From: Ahaetulla prasina
Taxonomy: Eukaryota > Chordata > Lepidosauria > Squamata > Colubridae
Reading direction: 5' to 3'
Assembly (NCBI RefSeq): GCF_028640845.1
Contig: NC_080540.1
Coordinates: forward strand, 131,096,420 to 131,160,419
Length of the DNA stretch: 64,000 nucleotides
Shown: positions 63,922-64,000 of the stretch, piece after piece
How positions within the stretch are numbered: position 1 is the first letter of the stretch
Layout of the letters: every line of letters starts with the position of its first letter
The notes under the pieces: model-generated
Seen by the model: only the letters and a program-made list of their open reading frames with translations
Databases searched by the model: none
What the model was told of the DNA's origin: nothing
Position numbers and translations under genes: made by a program

Positions 63922-64000
63922 TCAATATTTCTCAACCTTTGTTGGGAAATTCTGGGAGTTAAAGTCCATATTTCTTAAAACTCCTGAGGTTGAGAAACAC
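63922..64000. mobile_element. Palindromic MITE, 'TTCAACTCCCAGAATTC' family, at the window edge
   Basis: Left tatttctcaacctttgttgg with ggaaattctgggagttaaag, right cctgaggttgagaaacac. Shortened core. The right terminus is at or just past the window end. Confidence 0.75.

Noticed and set aside
1..64000. CRISPR array, operon, bacterial promoter or rRNA gene
   Set aside because: No regularly spaced repeats, no tight gene clusters and no rRNA-like sequence; the content is that of a vertebrate nuclear genome.

Overview
The window reads as nuclear DNA of a squamate reptile, most likely an advanced (caenophidian) snake. It is AT-rich, and I recognise no complete host gene or spliced exon. Almost every identifiable feature is an interspersed repeat. 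The strongest lineage clues are five LINE 3' ends that finish in (AATAG)n/(CTATT)n tracts (a 'microsatellite seeding' pattern described for snake CR1/L3 LINEs), CR1, L2-like, RTE/R4-like and L1 LINEs side by side, squamate tRNA-derived SINEs, and many hAT and TA-flanked MITEs. I read the window as intron or intergenic DNA.

Layout. 0-2.7 kb: unique sequence, a perfect 68-bp-arm palindrome (254-393), two MITEs and a TG microsatellite inside a 26-bp inverted repeat. 2.8-8.7 kb: a decayed minus-strand Ty3/Gypsy element (3790-7663; 3' LTR, polypurine tract, integrase, RNase H, RT, protease, part of gag; no 5' LTR) between two ~99% identical 1-kb direct copies of host sequence. The right copy lacks the insertion, so this is either a joined pair of haplotypes or a real duplication. 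8.7-24 kb: mostly unique sequence with MITEs, a hAT-in-hAT nest carrying serial hairpins (12.4-13.0 kb), a long TTC tract (20.7 kb) and a tRNA-type SINE. 24.5-25.1 kb: a solo LTR that contains an acidic open frame. 26-32 kb: a long hairpin, hAT MITEs, a SINE, a solo LTR nested in a MITE, LINE fragments and an L1 tail with target-site duplication (TSD). 36.0-39.0 kb: a CR1 LINE split by a solo LTR (4-bp TSD) and by a hAT MITE, followed by a third solo LTR of the same family. 40.8-45.5 kb: L2-like, AATAG-tailed, Penelope-like and CR1-type LINE pieces. 45.5-49.7 kb: 4.1 kb without recognisable content. 49.7-59.7 kb: a dense nest of hAT MITEs, L1, CR1, RTE/R4-like LINEs and a Penelope-like fragment. 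59.7-64 kb: unique sequence, another Penelope-like fragment, and an AATAG LINE split by a second LINE.

The most notable signals are three hammerhead-ribozyme-like motifs (54251-54291 on +; 42965-43004 and 60712-60751 on -) that keep the CUGAUGA/GAAA core, a pairable stem II and a matched GCA/UGC stem I, all in fragments resembling Penelope-like element ends. Next come the insertion/empty-site pair around the Gypsy element, the perfect palindrome near the left edge, and a 32-bp copied segment at a nested LINE junction.

Family names are given from recognition of ends, motifs and protein similarity by eye. No database search was run. Boundaries supported by TSDs are precise; the others are approximate.
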